Assembly (NCBI GenBank): GCA_963761015.1
Contig: CAVXFL010000012.1
Coordinates: 21,248 to 85,247, forward strand
Direction of reading: 5' to 3'
DNA: 64,000 nt
Origin: CAVXFL01 sp963761015
GTDB lineage: Bacteria > Pseudomonadota > Alphaproteobacteria > Acetobacterales > Acetobacteraceae
Both the position numbers and the translations under genes were made by a program. The notes below the pieces were generated by a model that was not told the origin of the DNA, did not search any database, and was given only the letters and a program-made list of their open reading frames with translations. Of the stretch, positions 56,171 to 64,000 are shown one piece after another (position 1 is the stretch's first letter; every line of letters begins with the position of its first letter).

Positions 56171-57354
56171 GAAAGGGTTAGCCGATACGCTTGGCGGTAT
56201 CAGCTTGCATTCGAATGGAAACGTGCGACCCTAGCCGCCCCTGCGAAGACTGCTTTGGGTGGAAAGCGACCGCATCGGGACTGCCGCTGCCGCCCGTTCA
56301 AGCCAAAGTTATACCAACCGCTCGATCCGTTGACTCGAATGTGCATGGGAGCGGCTCGGCGCGGTGTGATTCGTGGGTTGCCCGTGGAGACATGGGGGAC
56401 GGCTATGACCGTGGCGATCACACGTAGAGATCTGTCGGTGACGGAGCTGCGCCGGGCGGCGGCGCGTACCAGCGATGCGAAGGCGATGCGTCGAATGCTG
56501 GCAATCGCGCTGGTGCTCGACGGCTGGACACGGGACGCGGCGGCGGAAGCCGGCGGCATGGACCGGCAAACCTTGTGCGATTGGGTGCATCGCTACAACG
56601 ACTTCGGACTTGCTGGGTTGTCCAACCGGCCGCGGCGGAACGGCCCGCGGCCGCGCCTCACGGCCGAACAGCAATTGCAGCTGGCGGGATGGGTTGAGCA
56701 AGCGCCGGATTTCGCCGAACATGGCGTGGTGCGCTGGCGCTGCGTCGATTTGCAGCGGCGCGTCAAGCAGGAGTTCGACGTCGATTTGCATGAGCGCAGC
56801 ATCGGCAAATGGCTGCGCCGACTGTCGTTCCGGCGACTATCGGTGCGCCCGCAGCACCCGCAGAGCAAGCCCGAGGAACAGGCGGTTTTCAGTGTGAGTT
56901 TCCCGCCCGTGTAGCCGCCGCGTTGCCGCCGGAAGCGGCGGGCACGTCGGTCGAGATCTGGTTCGCCGACGAGGCCAGGGTCGGCCAGCAGGGAACGCTG
57001 ACGCGGGTGTGGGCGAAGCGCGGCTCGCGCCCCCGAGCACCGCGCGATCGGCGCTACGACTGGGCGTATCTGTTCGGCGCGATCTGCCCGGAACGCAGCA
57101 CCGGGGCGGCGATCATTATGCCTGCGGTCAATGTGGCGGCAATGAACGAGCACCTCGCGGAAATCAGCCGCTGCGTCTCGCTGGGCGCGATCGCCGTGGT
57201 GGTGCTGAACGGTGCCGGCTGGCACAGCTCGCCGCGATTGGTGGTGCCGGACAACATCGTCATGCTGCCGCTGCCGCCTTACGCACCGGAGTTGAACCCG
57301 GTGGAGAATGTCTGGGAGTATCTGCGTGGAAATTTTCTTAGCCACCGTGTTTGG

Positions 57355-59337
57355 CTGAAGTTCAACACCGAGAATCGCGAACTTGTTGATTTGCAACACG
57401 GATCTGGAAAATTCACGGACGCGTGGCACCACGCCGGGGGCATCCGCGGCGTGGCGGCGGTGGCGGGGCGATGACCGGCGGCGGAGTAGCAGACGGCAAT
57501 TGATGCACCAGCGGCGGCAGGGCGACGCCAACCGCTTTGAACACGCTGCCAGCGCAACCTGGCGCATGCGGCCGCAGCACGAAACGCTTGGTTCCCTGCT
57601 CGACGGTGACCTGCTCAACTCGATCGAGGTCGCGTACGATGTCGCCCCACTCGGCCTCGACACCCGCCGCCGCCAGTTGCTGGTCCAATTCCTTGCGCAG
57701 CAGCAAGGCCAGAAACGAGCAAAACAGATGCCCGGCGATGGTGGCGTCGCATTGGTGATAGATCGGCCGCGTCTCCAGGATTGATTTCGCCGTGCGAAAG
57801 ACGGCCTCCACTTTCCAGAGTTGCCGGTAGGCGAGGGCGACCGCCAGAGTGGAAAGCTTGCTGTTGGTACGCAGCACATAGATCCCGTCGAAGCGTTGGT
57901 CCTCGGTGACGCGCGCGCGGTCGATCGCGAAATGTCCTTGCTCCGGCGTAGCGAGAAACCGCCGGTAACCGGCATTGCCGACCAGCTGCTTGTCGCCCTG
58001 CGGCAGCTTTTTCTGCAAACTGTCGAGAATGGCGGCACGCGCGGCGGCGTCACGCTTGGCCTCCTCGGGGTTGAAACAGACCACGTAGCGGTGCGGCTGG
58101 CTCGCAGGTCCGCCGCCGCCAACCACCACCTCCTTGACCTCGAGCCCCGTCTCCGCTCCGCGAGCGCGTGGAATGCAAAGCGGCACCATCGGCTGCATGT
58201 CGGCCAGCACAACCTTCCGCACCTCGTTGTCGCTGCGTTCGCGCGCGCCGAGAATGTACTCGACGCCGTGCGCTTCCAGCTCGCTGATGGTCGCGGCACT
58301 GATCATGCCCCGATCGGCGACCACGCACATCCGGCTGATGCCGAAACGCTCGCGCAGACGCGCCACGACCGGCAGCAGCGCCTTGGCATCCGCGGCGTTG
58401 CCCGGCCAGGTCTCCGAGCAGATCGGCCGCCCCGCTTCGTCGAGCACCACCCCGACCACCACCTGCTTCAGTTCGGGACGATGGTCTTTCGACTTGCCAC
58501 GTTGGCCGAGGCTTTCGCCGCCGGCGCCGTAGAACATCAGCGATGTGGTGTCGAACAGTACCACCGAGAGATCGCTGAACAGGCCGCGCCGACGCTGGAA
58601 CAGCGCCTCCTCAATGACATCCTTGGTGCGCCGGGGCGCGCGCGTCGCGCCGCTCTGATCGGCCAGTTCTTCGCCCAGCCAGCCCATCGTCCGATATAGG
58701 TGGTGCAACTCCAGGCCAGCAGCGCCGGGGACGTGATAGGCGTCCAGCCACTTGTCGCAGGCCCGATCGGAACCGGAAACGACGAGCCGATGCAGCACGC
58801 TGGCGAACACCGCGCGTTCGAGCGGAAAGCCGAAGTTACGCTCCGCCGCAAGCCGCTCGATCACCGCGCGGCAACCGGTGTGTTCCCACAAGCGAGCGAA
58901 GATCATCGGCGCGCCGATGCGTTCGCTGGCCCCGGTCTCCAGGGTGCCGGCCTGCAGGCTGGAGAGCAGCATGGCGGTCTCGGAGAAGCGGGCGCCCGAG
59001 CGCAGCAGGTTGTCGAGCCTGCCGTCGGCTTCGAGGTCCTCGACGCGGCCGAGCGTGGCGAGCACGCGCTGGACGGTGCGTCTGCCGTCGCGCTTGTTCT
59101 CGACGATCTGCAGATAGCGACGCTCTCCGGCAGGCTTGATGCGGAAGAACATGTCCGGCCCAGGGATGACACCGCACCGATACGCGCGCTTATCCGCGAT
59201 TCGCAAGAGCTATATGCGACACTATCCGGCCAGACGTGGCACCGCAAATGGGGCGATTTTCCGATCCGCCCCGCGCTAACCTTTTGAAATGACTCGCCTA
59301 ACCTCCCGCTACGGCGCACAAAACTGTCGAACTTCAG
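57355..59337. mobile_element. Nested IS, IS1634/IS4-like, with 5-base target duplication
   Basis: 1983-base element. The left end ctgaagttcaacac and the right end (reverse complement ctgaagttcgacag) are inverted repeats. TTTGG is present just outside both ends (57350-57354 and 59338-59342), a perfect 5-base target duplication. Removing the element and one copy rejoins GTT TGG CAG in frame inside the IS630 transposase, which proves the order of insertion. Confidence 0.9.
57413..59152 (-). CDS. IS1634/IS4-like transposase
   Basis: ~580-residue DDE transposase. VVLFDTTSLMFYGAGGESLGQRGKSKDHRPELKQVVVGVVLD holds the first catalytic Asp, CVVADRGMISAATISELEAHGVEYILGAR the second, and YRQLWKVEAVFRTAKSILETRPIYHQ the YREK-type region with the Glu. 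The last ~25 residues are Pro/Arg-rich and unusual. The likely start is ATG 59152 (MFFRIKPAGERRYLQIVEN); a frame extends upstream to 59206. The catalytic residues look intact, so this is probably the active copy in the nest. Confidence 0.88.
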   Translation of the reverse strand: MFFRIKPAGERRYLQIVENKRDGRRTVQRVLATLGRVEDLEADGRLDNLLRSGARFSETAMLLSSLQAGTLETGASERIGAPMIFARLWEHTGCRAVIERLAAERNFGFPLERAVFASVLHRLVVSGSDRACDKWLDAYHVPGAAGLELHHLYRTMGWLGEELADQSGATRAPRRTKDVIEEALFQRRRGLFSDLSVVLFDTTSLMFYGAGGESLGQRGKSKDHRPELKQVVVGVVLDEAGRPICSETWPGNAADAKALLPVVARLRERFGISRMCVVADRGMISAATISELEAHGVEYILGARERSDNEVRKVVLADMQPMVPLCIPRARGAETGLEVKEVVVGGGGPASQPHRYVVCFNPEEAKRDAAARAAILDSLQKKLPQGDKQLVGNAGYRRFLATPEQGHFAIDRARVTEDQRFDGIYVLRTNSKLSTLAVALAYRQLWKVEAVFRTAKSILETRPIYHQCDATIAGHLFCSFLALLLRKELDQQLAAAGVEAEWGDIVRDLDRVEQVTVEQGTKRFVLRPHAPGCAGSVFKAVGVALPPLVHQLPSATPPPVIAPPPPPRRGCPRRGATRP

Positions 59338-59470
59338 TTTGGCAGACCTACGAGGAGATTCTCGAGGCGTGCCGCGATGCCTGGAACAAGCTCATGCAGA
59401 TGCCCGCGCAAATCGCCTCAATCACCCGGCGCGCCTGGGCAAAAGCAGTCATCGAATAGGGCCGTTGGTA

Positions 59471-61203
59471 TTACTCGTCGAGATAATTTTGTTGATGCCC
59501 TTGATCGACCGAATTCCGGAGGAACCTAGTGGCGCTCTCGATCTGATTTACGACGTATGCAGCGCCCGCGCGGTGATCACCAAACTCCGGGTAGGCTGCC
59601 TTAAGGTGGGTAAACTGTTCCTTCAAATATTGGAGAAACAATTCGACCGCGCGGACTTGTTGGAACCCGCCGAGCTGGCCGAAGCGGTCCTCTCGGCGCA
59701 AATACTCTGCAATTTCTGGAGCCGTTCGCGAGTCAGAAATTGGTGTGACCGCGAGAACTCCGTGCAGGTATTCCAGCCGCTCGGATAGGACGCGCAGGTG
59801 GATGAATCCTGCGGCAGTGACCTTCACCGAATCCACAAAGTCCACAGACGTATGGTTCATATGATCGGCTTCAATGAGGTTATTCTGCAAAAGCCAAGAG
59901 CATGCTTGGCAGACATCGTCGCGCACGTAGCCGTGCTTTTGTAGTTCCTCGGCGATCCTGGTTACCGAGAAGTATCCTTCAAGGCCGATTTCGCCGCGGC
60001 GTTTCCGGTTGTCGGAAAGCCAGAATAGGATTTCAGGTACGATGAAATTGTTCGGTTGCTGCCAGTTCTCATCGAAGTAAAAGATGTTCGAGACGAATCC
60101 CGAGCTGTTGTTGAAGAACCTGGGCTCTGTACGCATGAGAATTCGTAGAATCCGGTATTCCGGGATCCCAACACCACCGGCCCCGACTACGGTCGAGGTA
60201 ATAGCCTCTTCGCGAAGATGGCCGGAGTTCAGGATGCTTACAAACATATCAAGCGCGCGCCGAATGTCGCGGCCGGCGAGTCCTTGGAGGATGCGAGACA
60301 GGTTATGCCGGCGGTCGAACAACTCAAGATAGATGGATCTCATGAACTCGCCGATCCTCGAATTCGGGTACCAAATGCGCACGCCGCTGCCGAGGTGATA
60401 CTCCAGCGTATCCGGTGAATGGCGGGACAGATATTCAAGACTGAACTCTAGGCGGCGCTTTACTACATCGAGGAAGCGCGGTGGAGTGATGTGGAAGACC
60501 ACGCCACTGCGGAATGTGTCGAGAGGCTTACTATTCTTGAATTGCTCGTACGTTTCGTCCCGCATCTGAAGAATGATAAATGCCTTCGACTGGTCCAGGA
60601 ACCAAAGCGACAGCGTGAACGCGCCGAGTTGGCTTTCGAGATCCAGCCGGTCGACGTTATCCATTACGACCACGACTACTTCTTGGCGTTGGCCAGCAAA
60701 GTGCCGGCAAATGCCCAAGGCCAACCGCTGCGGTCCTTCTGCCATCTTGCAAGTCGCAATGCGGGTCTTTTGGGCTTCGGGCGCCGATATCTTCTTTTTG
60801 ATCTCATCATAGATGCCTCGGCGCTTTTGTAGGTCTTCGGAAAAAATGCGCGTCAGGTTCTCGTTCGTGTACGGGTCAAACTGGGGATTTTCGCGGTAAA
60901 AGCTGTCTATAAACTGTTGGCACAGCCAGTTCTGAGCTGAAACTAAAGGCTCTGGCGCATTGTTGAAGTTGATGAAAGCCCAATGAGTTGCGTTTCTCTG
61001 ATCCTCAGGTTGCAAGTACTCCTTGTAGCGTCGCGTGAAGAGCGACTTGCCGGTCCCGACGCTGCCCGTGATGAGCTGGAGCTGACCTTCAGGAGGACGA
61101 TCGTCGCGAAAGGTGGCAATCGCTTTCGCGAGCCTTGGTTCTTTGGTTCTCGTGGGGCTGAGTTCTTCGAAAAGCGCCTGCCGCGACGCGAGGCGGTCCT
61201 TAA
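59471..61203 (-). pseudogene. C-terminal part of nuclease/P-loop NTPase fusion
   Basis: About 577 codons continuing the gene split by the IS at 61204. Starts at the junction with KDRLASRQALFEELSPTR; the NTPase has Walker A ITGSVGTGKSLFTRRY and Walker B VVVVVMDNVDRLD, then an AAA/STAND-like helical region (LEYLSRHSPDTLEYHLGSGVRIWYPN, GLAGRDIRRALDMFVSIL). The last ~200 residues contain a winged-helix-like domain (FSVTRIAEELQKHGYVRDDVCQACSWLLQNNLIE). It ends in its own TAA immediately next to the IS630 target TA. No close family is named by me. GC is clearly lower than the chromosome, which suggests acquisition. Confidence 0.75.
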
Positions 61204-62644
61204 CAGCCCGTTGACGAAATCGGTGCGGCACGATTTGTTTGCGCTGAACAGCGGTATGGATTCGGATGGCTTTGGGTCGGCAGCGTGATCGTCAGGCTGA
61301 GATGTTGGTGACGTGGGCGGAATTGCCACGCTCGCCGGGGCACGTGTTCTACGACCGGCTGCAACAGGTGCTGATCTCGGCGGCATTCGACGGCTTCGTG
61401 GAAGACCTGTGCGCCAGCCACTATGCGGCCGTGCGCGGACGGCCGTCGCTGCCGCCGGGTCGCTACTTCCGCATGCTGCTGATCGGCTATTTCGAAGGCA
61501 TCGACAGCGAACGCGGCCTGGAATGGCGCTGCTCCGATAGCCTCTCCCTGCGCGAATTCCTGCGGCTCGCCGAGCGCGAGCGCGTGCCGGACCATTCGTG
61601 GCTGAGCCGCACGCGCTCGCGTCTGCCGCTGGAGCTGCACGAGCAGGTGTTCAGCTGGGTGCTGCACCGCTTGGCCGAGGATGGCCTGATCCGCGGCGAG
61701 CGGATCGGTGTGGACGCCTCGACGATGGAGGCGAACGCGGCACTGCGCAGCATCGTCCGACGCGACAGCGGCGAGGGCTATCGCGAGATGCTGACGCGAA
61801 TGGCCAAGGAGAGCGGCATCGCGACACCGACCGCGGATGATCTGGTGCGGCTGGACCGCGCGCGGATCGGCAAGAAACTGTCCAATGCCGACTGGGAAAG
61901 CCCGATAGATCCGGATGCGAGGATCGCCAAGCTGAAGGATGGCCGCACGCGCCTGGCCTACAAGCCCGAGCATGCGCTGGACCTCGACACCGGTGCGATC
62001 ATCGCGGCTGAACTGCATGCGGCCGACCAGGGCGACACCGCCAGCCTGCCGGGCACGCTCGAGGCCGCGGCGGAGCAGCTGGCCGCGCTCGATGCGGCGC
62101 CGACCCAAGAAGCGCCGGCCGAGCTGATCGCCGACAAAGGCTATCATTCACGCGAGACGCTGAAGAGTTTAGCGGATGGACCGTGGAAGACACGCGTCTC
62201 GGAGCGCCAGATCGACAGAGTTCTGCGCTGGCATGGTGACCATGCCGCGCGGCGGGCGGTGTATAACAATCGAGCACGCCTGCGGTCCGGCGTGGCACGT
62301 GAGGCCTTCAGGCTGCGCGCCGAATGGGTGGAACGCAGCTTTGCGCTGATCCTCGACCGCGGCGGCATGCGACGTACCTGGCTGCGTGGGCGCGAGAACA
62401 TTCACAAGCGCTATCTGATCCACGTTGCCGGCTACAATCTCGGGTTGATCATGCGCCTGCTGACCGGTGCCGGAACCCCGCGCGAACTCCATGCGCGGGG
62501 TTCCGCCTATCTGCTCGGCCTCATCACGTCGGATGCGGCGCTTCTCGTTATCATTGTCATCGCCCACCAACCCCAGTTCGCAGTCACCCTCATCAGTTTC
62601 CAGGCAGACCCGTTCGACTGAACTCTGGTTTTCTCAACGGGCTG
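61204..62644. mobile_element. IS1182-like insertion sequence
   Basis: 1441-base element with inverted ends cagcccgttgacgaaatc and (reverse complement of the right end) cagcccgttgagaaaacc, identical over 11 bases. TTAA flanks both ends (61200-61203, 62645-62648), a 4-base duplication. Removing the IS and one TTAA joins ILESLL to KDRLASRQA in the interrupted gene, in frame. Confidence 0.88.
61266..62621 (+). CDS. IS1182-family transposase
   Basis: 451-residue DDE transposase: MALGRQRDRQAEMLVTWAEL, GHVFYDRLQQVLISAAFDGFVEDLC, PPGRYFRMLLIGYFEGIDSERGLEWRCSD (the IS1182 N-terminal DUF772-like domain), GERIGVDASTMEANAALR (first Asp), ELIADKGYHSRETLKSLAD (second Asp) and RAEWVERSFALILDRGGMRRTWLRG (Glu region). 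Intact. It is transcribed opposite to the gene it splits. Confidence 0.9.
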   Translation: MALGRQRDRQAEMLVTWAELPRSPGHVFYDRLQQVLISAAFDGFVEDLCASHYAAVRGRPSLPPGRYFRMLLIGYFEGIDSERGLEWRCSDSLSLREFLRLAERERVPDHSWLSRTRSRLPLELHEQVFSWVLHRLAEDGLIRGERIGVDASTMEANAALRSIVRRDSGEGYREMLTRMAKESGIATPTADDLVRLDRARIGKKLSNADWESPIDPDARIAKLKDGRTRLAYKPEHALDLDTGAIIAAELHAADQGDTASLPGTLEAAAEQLAALDAAPTQEAPAELIADKGYHSRETLKSLADGPWKTRVSERQIDRVLRWHGDHAARRAVYNNRARLRSGVAREAFRLRAEWVERSFALILDRGGMRRTWLRGRENIHKRYLIHVAGYNLGLIMRLLTGAGTPRELHARGSAYLLGLITSDAALLVIIVIAHQPQFAVTLISFQADPFD

Positions 62645-62648
62645 TTAA

Positions 62649-63368
62649 GCAGGGATTCTAAGATGCGATCATACTCGGTCACTTCATCGGAGCCGACATA
62701 GCCCTTCTCGTAAATGTCAGGATCGTCGTTCTGTGTCGTGGAGGTAAAGTAGCGCCGCAGCGTCGGAGCCAATTCGGCAGCGAACGAATTGACGGCTTCT
62801 TAGAATTGATCAGGGGCTGACCGCCCGCCAGCATGTATGGCTGCGTGCCTCGGCCGAGGCGGGTGGCGACAAGGCATCTTGTCGCGTGCGCTAACAGCGC
62901 GCGATGATGACACAAGCTGATCAGAGCCTCGAGTTCGGCCGTGCCAAGCTTGAGGTCGACGATCTTGGTGATTTTGCACCCGCTCGTATCCCAAGCTCCG
63001 TACGCGATCTGAATACCGTTTGAGGCCAGGACGAAGTGGCAGGGATTTAGACCGGACTTGTAGGATGCATTGAGATGCCGGGCGTAGAGGCAGGCTTCGC
63101 GGAAACCGGCCTCGACGGGAACTTCTGGGGCCTTGGCCTCGACGACCATCACGGCAAAACCGAGTTCCCAGACGGAGTAATCAGGATAATAGCCACCCAA
63201 CTTTCCGGCTGCTTTATCGAGCACTGTTGGCGCTACATAAGCTTTACCTTCGATCGATGCTGATGGAATTCCAAGGTAATTGACGCTCGTCAGCAGAGGC
63301 GCAATGACCTTAAGCTCAACGTCTGCCTCCGTAACGAGGGTTTCAGCTTCGAACGACGAATCAAGCGA
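62649..63368 (-). pseudogene. N-terminal HsdR_N-like nuclease part of the split fusion gene
   Basis: About 235 codons upstream of the IS on the minus strand. VTEADVELKVIAPLLTSVNYLGI, GGYYPDYSVWELGFAVMVVEAKAP and CLYARHLNASYKSGLNPCHFVLASNGIQIAYG match the PD-(D/E)xK layout of the type I restriction HsdR N-terminal domain: D in PDYSVW, E-x-K in VVEAK. After GGQPLINSK (near 62800) the frame shifts by one base to EAVNSFAAELAPTLRRYFTSTTQNDD, then runs into ...EYDRILESLL at the IS. The true start is unclear. Together with 59471-61203 the intact protein would be ~870 residues. Confidence 0.72.
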
Positions 63369-63653
63369 ACAGCACCTTTGAAGGGTTATCGCACCCGTCA
63401 AATAGTAGCACGAAGTCCAGTGACGTGTCGCGGGGGCGAAGCGGTCCCAATTTGACCTGATCCGCTGCCTCCCTCGGCCCGAGCTTCCTGCTGTCGCCAC
63501 ATTGACCGCACGCCAGCGCTGGCCGCCGATCTACCTTGCCCGCGAACTGAGGCATCTATCCCCGCGATGAGTGGAATTACTTGGATGAGCCCTCGGGTTC
63601 GATCTTGCGGAGCCATGCTATATATCTTTGGCACTCGAGCAGGCGAAGGCGGC
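63369..63653. other. 285-base region without a confident gene
   Basis: A 64-residue minus-strand frame (63361-63555, MPQFAGKVDRR... ending SLDFVLLFDGCDNPSKVLFA) sounds protein-like and may be a frameshifted N-terminal piece of the nuclease gene, but I cannot join it safely. The segment tgctatatatctttggcactcg near 63615-63640 could be a promoter for the next gene. Confidence 0.35.
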
Positions 63654-63987
63654 GTGAGCAGAATGGACACGAACAGCACCGACGTTACCAAATCGAGCGA
63701 CACACCGGTACACGGCTGGCTGCGCCCGCGGCTCCAGGCGTTGGTGGAGCAGGCCGGGGCGGCCGGCTTTCCGCGTCAAACCGTGGTCGCCGTCATCCTC
63801 GACATCATCGGAGGGCCGCCGTCGATCAGCCGTCCGCCTCGGAAGCGCGCCCGAGCCCGAGCCCGCCGAACGCAATGCGACGTCGCCCGATCCGCTGGGC
63901 CTCGAACTCGAATTGGACCACATCCGGACGCCCCCGGACGATGTGCCCAAACCGGATGTCCCCGAGATCGCCAAGCCTCTTATGTAA
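63654..63987 (+). pseudogene. Small acidic protein (frame disturbed)
   Basis: GTG 63654 (or ATG 63663) opens MDTNSTDVTKSSDTPVHGWLRPRLQALVEQAGAAGFPRQTVVAVILDIIGGPP; sense then changes frame twice, around 63812-63850. The final part reads PEPEPAERNATSPDPLGLELELDHIRTPPDDVPKPDVPEIAKPLM with TAA at 63985. A helical Ala/Leu segment is followed by an acidic Pro-rich tail. No family recognised. Confidence 0.45.
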
Positions 63988-64000
63988 ACCCGCCAGCCCC

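Larger units (their letters stand above)
56405..59459 (+). pseudogene. IS630-family transposase (frameshifted, interrupted)
   Basis: The 5' part (56405-56914) encodes the helix-turn-helix region: MTVAITRRDLSVTELRRAAARTSDAKAMRRML..., with GGMDRQTLCDWVHRYND. Around 56880-56890 the sense moves to the -1 frame (EFPARVAAALPPEAAGTSVEIWFADEARVGQQGTLTRVW, YLFGAICPERS, PYAPELNPVENVWEYLRGN). After TTTGG the nested IS intervenes; beyond it the frame resumes at 59343 as QTYEEILEACRDAWNKLMQ and stops at TAG 59457. The DDE set has Asp in WFADE and Glu in NPVEN, but the middle motif reads LNGAGWH where IS630 enzymes have DGAGWH. Confidence 0.85.
56314..59468. mobile_element. IS630-family element, interrupted by a second IS
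   Basis: Outer element bounded by inverted ends ccaaccgctcgat (56314 on) and, at the right, the reverse complement ccaacggccctattcgat (59468 back), with flanking TA on both sides (56312-56313 and 59469-59470), the target duplication typical of IS630. Excluding the nested IS (57355-59337) and one copy of its target duplication, the element is 1167 bases, the usual IS630 size. Its transposase is broken by the nested IS and shows a frame change and an Asp-to-Asn change, so it cannot move by itself. Confidence 0.85.

Noticed and set aside
56880..56900. Programmed -1 frameshifting in the IS630 transposase
   Set aside because: IS630 elements can do this, but the run here (ggttttc) is not a good slippery heptamer, and the copy is already interrupted and mutated.
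63361..63555. Separate 64-residue gene upstream of the nuclease part
   Set aside because: No start signal and no family; possibly an N-terminal piece of the nuclease gene in another frame, so it is not called.

Overview
The window looks like chromosomal DNA of a high-GC alphaproteobacterium, most likely Rhodospirillales (Acetobacteraceae-like). This is inferred from the GC-rich codon use, the run dusB-ntrB-ntrC-ntrY-ntrX-dat-hfq-hflX, the recG/sdhE/mfd neighbourhood, CsbD and manganese catalase stress genes, and tcuAB. I could not run any search, so the taxonomy is an inference.

Layout. 1-8.8 kb: a 5'-truncated unknown gene, a membrane GGDEF-EAL protein, then a hydroxy/sugar-acid catabolic cluster (frameshifted GlcD-type oxidase, divergent HpcH-type aldolase, UxaA/GarD-type dehydratase, LarA-like protein). 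8.8-11.1 kb: a small Tat-signal protein, manganese catalase and mazG. 11.2-23.3 kb (minus strand): the dusB-ntrB-ntrC-ntrY-ntrX-dat-hfq-hflX-inositol phosphatase run, with a lower-GC two-gene cassette wedged between ntrX and dat. 23.4-35 kb: 3-hydroxybutyrate dehydrogenase, MHS-type transporter, tlyA, two class II aldolases, tricarballylate oxidation (tcuAB), pantothenate kinase and small genes. 35.4-38.3 kb: a lower-GC multi-PAS GGDEF-EAL sensor. 38.7-43.7 kb: DedA-like protein, Gly/Met-repeat exported protein, MFS transporter, CsbD, ahcY. 43.8-50 kb: a methyltransferase fused to an unknown domain, an epimerase-like protein, an alpha/beta hydrolase and two glycosyltransferases. 50-55.9 kb: recG, sdhE, mfd. 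55.9-64 kb: an accessory zone with dispersed palindromes, three insertion sequences (one nested in another, one splitting a host gene) and a broken HsdR_N-like nuclease/P-loop NTPase fusion, the best candidate for an unusual, probably defence-related, gene.

How genes work together. NtrBC and NtrYX would control nitrogen-responsive transcription. Hfq and HflX act in RNA and ribosome quality control. The aldolase and dehydratase fit a galactarate-type route to pyruvate. AhcY recycles the S-adenosylhomocysteine made by methyltransferases such as the one just downstream. RecG and Mfd are DNA-repair helicases, and SdhE flavinylates succinate dehydrogenase.

Caution. About ten genes are interrupted by what look like single-base indels, and one by an in-frame TGA. 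Many of the indels may be sequence errors rather than true pseudogenes. I mark such genes as pseudogenes and say where the frame breaks. No tRNA, rRNA or CRISPR array was recognised.
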